Positions 61,526-64,000 of a stretch of 64,000 nucleotides of DNA are shown one piece after another (positions within the stretch are counted from its first letter, which is position 1; each line of letters opens with the position of its first letter). Both the position numbers and the translations under genes were made by a program. This stretch comes from Candidatus Bathyarchaeota archaeon. Lineage in GTDB: Archaea > Thermoproteota > Bathyarchaeia > 40CM-2-53-6 > JALHTG01. Under the pieces are notes generated by a model. It was given only the letters and a program-made list of their open reading frames with translations. It was not told where the DNA came from and ran no database searches. The stretch lies in contig JALHTG010000019.1 of assembly GCA_022865705.1 (NCBI GenBank), forward strand, positions 115,784 through 179,783. The letters are read 5' to 3'.

Positions 61526-61999
61526 TTAGGCGCACGGAAGTCGTACGGCGACGATCTCTTCTTTCTTTTCTTTGTTTTGCTCTTTTCTGCTTGTTTCTTT
61601 TCGTTGTGTACGTTTGGCAAGAGATTCTGCTCCTTCGTCCGGGCAGTTGTGTCTTTCAGGAAGTCGATGTTCCTCGCAGTACCATCCTCCGCATCTGTGA
61701 CATCTGTAAGTCAAAGAAAATGAGGCAAGGCAGTAGTTGCAGTGGCTTGAGGCATATCCGATCGAGTTTATCTTGATTTCCGCATCCGGCTTCAGTTTCT
61801 GGAGGAGCTTCTTTACGATGCTCTCACATTTCTCGCGGGGGTAATCTGGAAGGACTATGTAGACTTCGCCGCCTCTTTGCACCACAGTATACTTGTGGTC
61901 TTCCACTGAACCGTCGCCGACCCCCTTCTCTCTTTCCCTGAGGCCGAGGAGGCGAACTATTTCTGACCAGTTCAGGAGGAGGGAGGCGAGGAAGATCAT
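61526..61999 (-). CDS. AN1-type zinc finger protein
   Basis: CNYCLASFSLTYRCHRCGGWYCEEHRLPERHNC matches the AN1 Cys/His spacing. Confidence 0.88.
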   Translation of the reverse strand: MIFLASLLLNWSEIVRLLGLREREKGVGDGSVEDHKYTVVQRGGEVYIVLPDYPREKCESIVKKLLQKLKPDAEIKINSIGYASSHCNYCLASFSLTYRCHRCGGWYCEEHRLPERHNCPDEGAESLAKRTQRKETSRKEQNKEKKEEIVAVRLPCA

Positions 62000-62033
62000 G
62001 TTTGACGTAGGTTGCAGCTCCTGAGGCTGTTTC

Positions 62034-62330
62034 CTATCGTCTAACGCGAATTATGACAAGCAACAATAAGATGAAGGACACGCCTAGAAGTATCCACAAT
62101 AGCATTCCGTTACGTTCTAGGATGGCTAGTAAGGCGTTGATCTGGGTTATCGGGTTCTTGGATGCGAGGAGTTGATACAGTTGCGCAGCCTCGTCGCGCT
62201 TGAAAAGTCCGCTGTCCACTCTGATATCATCGGCATCTGTTTTCTCGAACTTGTGGCCAGCAATGTAGAAGGCGCCGCTGTAGCTCGATTTCAGCCAGAG
62301 GTTAAACTCTTCTTGGCTCAAACCTCTCAC
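62034..62330 (-). CDS. Small C-terminally membrane-anchored protein overlapping the UPF0182 gene (GTGA)
   Basis: GTG start overlaps upstream TGA stop; protein ends with a single TM NGMLLWILLGVSFILLLLVIIRVRR. Confidence 0.65.
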   Translation of the reverse strand: MRGLSQEEFNLWLKSSYSGAFYIAGHKFEKTDADDIRVDSGLFKRDEAAQLYQLLASKNPITQINALLAILERNGMLLWILLGVSFILLLLVIIRVRR

Positions 62331-63988
62331 CTTACACGAATTGTCATGTAGTAGAGTCTGACTATGCCTCCTTGGAAAACCAGTACGCCGAGATTCATGC
62401 TGTTTGGATCTTGGTTCCAAGTATAGACTTCTGTTGCTCCTGTCTTTGATACGTATTCCTTTAGGAAGCTGTCGATGGTCCGAGTGGTCTGTTGCCACTG
62501 AGTTTCGTCAAGATAGTTGATCTTGCCAACTTCTGTTTCGGCGTTTGCGGTTATCTTGGTCACGTTGATGAGCGGGAGTTTCTTTGTCTCTAGATAAGTT
62601 CTGATGTTCGTCAATCTGTTTTCATGGCCTGTTACGACAGGAGGTCTTCCTCCAACCAAGGCGTAGTATGCTTGAGCAGCGTCTGATCCTGTTGCAACTT
62701 TGGCGCCTGTCAAGGCATCTATGGCGACAACGAAGGCCATCTTCGTTATGACCGCTGTGGCTTCTTGTGCAACTATGTAAACCGGAATGAAATAGTACAG
62801 TTTTCCTGCAATGGAATAGAGAAGAATATTGCCAAGTCTCCTGTTTGTCAGCAGAGTCAGCTGGGTTCGCACGTAATCGTCCGTTTCCAATGCTTGGAGT
62901 GCAGCTGACGGGCCGATAAGTTGAGTCATCGTCGCATTTCCAACTCCATATAGAACTACTTCGCCAAGCCCTGGGCCGCCATAAGCGACATACAGGCCAG
63001 CAAGGTTCTTCCCAGCAGAGGCCCTGAATTCCACAAGTTGGATGCCTACGAACCGCACATCTTCATCGGACAAGAGCAATATGTAGTGAACCAAGGTGGC
63101 AGGCGGCCTCTCGAAGAATGCAGAACCGGCGCGCCAAACAAAAGGGTCAGTAACATGGAACTTGAAGTCAATGTCTAGTTGTCCTGAGTAGTCGTGCATG
63201 CCAAGCAGCTGCTCAGAATATCTTAGTTGAGGTACCAGCCAAGAGGGAGGAGATGTCCAATTGGGATAGTAGTCCTTGTAGAAATCCACCAAGAAACCAT
63301 CCGGCTTTGCAACCACATATCCCTGTAATCGCCCGTCCTCTACGTTGACAAGAACGTACCCGAAGAGGCGCTGATAGGTACTTGCCGAGAAACCTGACTG
63401 GAGTGGGTAGTCTATGAGGACCTGTGCAGCGTAGTAGATGCTTTGTCCATCGCTAACCAGGTAGACATCTTCATCCGCCGTAAGCCCGTAGATCAGAATG
63501 CTTTGGACTCTGGTTAGGATGTCTCTCTTGTACAGCATCTTGATCTCGTCTTGAGGAGGGGAAAAAGCGAAGCCGAGTTGTCCCTCGGCTAGGAACCATA
63601 GCATCCTCTGCCATCCAGACAATGCGTAGTCTGCATCTTTCGAGTAAGATATCTCTTCAACTTCTTTGAAGCCTTTGACTTGGACGTAGACTGTCTCCCT
63701 GAAACCTTCTCCGTAGTATATTGGCGGTTCTGCTTTGAGACCGAAGACATTTCTTACAGGCACGTACTCACCATTGTGGCTATCTAGACATATCACCTTT
63801 GAAGCGTGAGTATAGATCAACCGTCGGCTGATCCAATCAGAGCTTGGGTAGAGGACTGTGGTCGGGGCGACCCAGTATTCTCGGCCGCCGTAGTAGATTA
63901 CGTCGGAATCTGCAAGCTTCATCCAGTTGACTCCGATCTGGTTCTTCATCTTTGTTATCGCAGCTTCCTGATCCCATTGCCTAACCAC
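62327..63988 (-). CDS. UPF0182-family membrane-associated protein, C-terminal part; probably extends beyond window
   Basis: REYWVAPTTVLYPSSDWISRRLIYTHASKVICLDS, YGEGFRETVYVQ... and LLPF-like conserved UPF0182 pattern; the N-terminal TM domain would lie beyond 64000. Confidence 0.8.
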   Translation of the reverse strand: MVRQWDQEAAITKMKNQIGVNWMKLADSDVIYYGGREYWVAPTTVLYPSSDWISRRLIYTHASKVICLDSHNGEYVPVRNVFGLKAEPPIYYGEGFRETVYVQVKGFKEVEEISYSKDADYALSGWQRMLWFLAEGQLGFAFSPPQDEIKMLYKRDILTRVQSILIYGLTADEDVYLVSDGQSIYYAAQVLIDYPLQSGFSASTYQRLFGYVLVNVEDGRLQGYVVAKPDGFLVDFYKDYYPNWTSPPSWLVPQLRYSEQLLGMHDYSGQLDIDFKFHVTDPFVWRAGSAFFERPPATLVHYILLLSDEDVRFVGIQLVEFRASAGKNLAGLYVAYGGPGLGEVVLYGVGNATMTQLIGPSAALQALETDDYVRTQLTLLTNRRLGNILLYSIAGKLYYFIPVYIVAQEATAVITKMAFVVAIDALTGAKVATGSDAAQAYYALVGGRPPVVTGHENRLTNIRTYLETKKLPLINVTKITANAETEVGKINYLDETQWQQTTRTIDSFLKEYVSKTGATEVYTWNQDPNSMNLGVLVFQGGIVRLYYMTIRVR

Positions 63989-64000
63989 CGATAGAGTCCG

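Overview
This 64 kb window is gene-dense archaeal chromosome. Support for that: two tandem group II chaperonin (thermosome) genes, several intron-containing tRNA genes, a form III-type RuBisCO large subunit, an AN1 zinc finger protein, a likely arcadin-1 homologue, TATA-type promoters and many GTGA/ATGA gene overlaps. The gene mix would fit a Bathyarchaeia/TACK-like lineage, but that is inference. Recognisable systems: a heterodimeric ABC exporter, a fused-permease NitT/TauT-like ABC transporter, a tungstate ABC transporter, a DapL-DapF-LysA lysine branch, cysS followed 1 nt later by tRNA-Cys, a GrpE-DnaK-DnaJ cluster, acetyl-CoA synthetase, a DsrE/DsrC-like sulfur-relay pair, a radical SAM (SPASM-like) neighbourhood, a solo DNA methyltransferase, and a UPF0182 protein at the right edge. 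Strongest items for follow-up: (i) tRNA genes with introns at unusual sites, especially a 168-nt tRNA-Glu gene split inside its T-loop and a tRNA-Leu(UAG) with apparent D-loop and anticodon-loop introns; (ii) an in-frame chimera joining a ModE-like N-terminus to the C-terminal half of a PIN toxin, overlapping its antitoxin and divergent from the tungstate transporter; (iii) two matching 15-bp palindromes, 32 bp apart, flanking the dnaK TATA box; (iv) complementary asymmetric ATPase motifs in the ABC exporter pair; (v) a PEF-CTERM-like tail on a TlpA-type thioredoxin. No CRISPR array, rRNA, transposase or phage module was seen. All calls come from reading the sequence; no searches were run.
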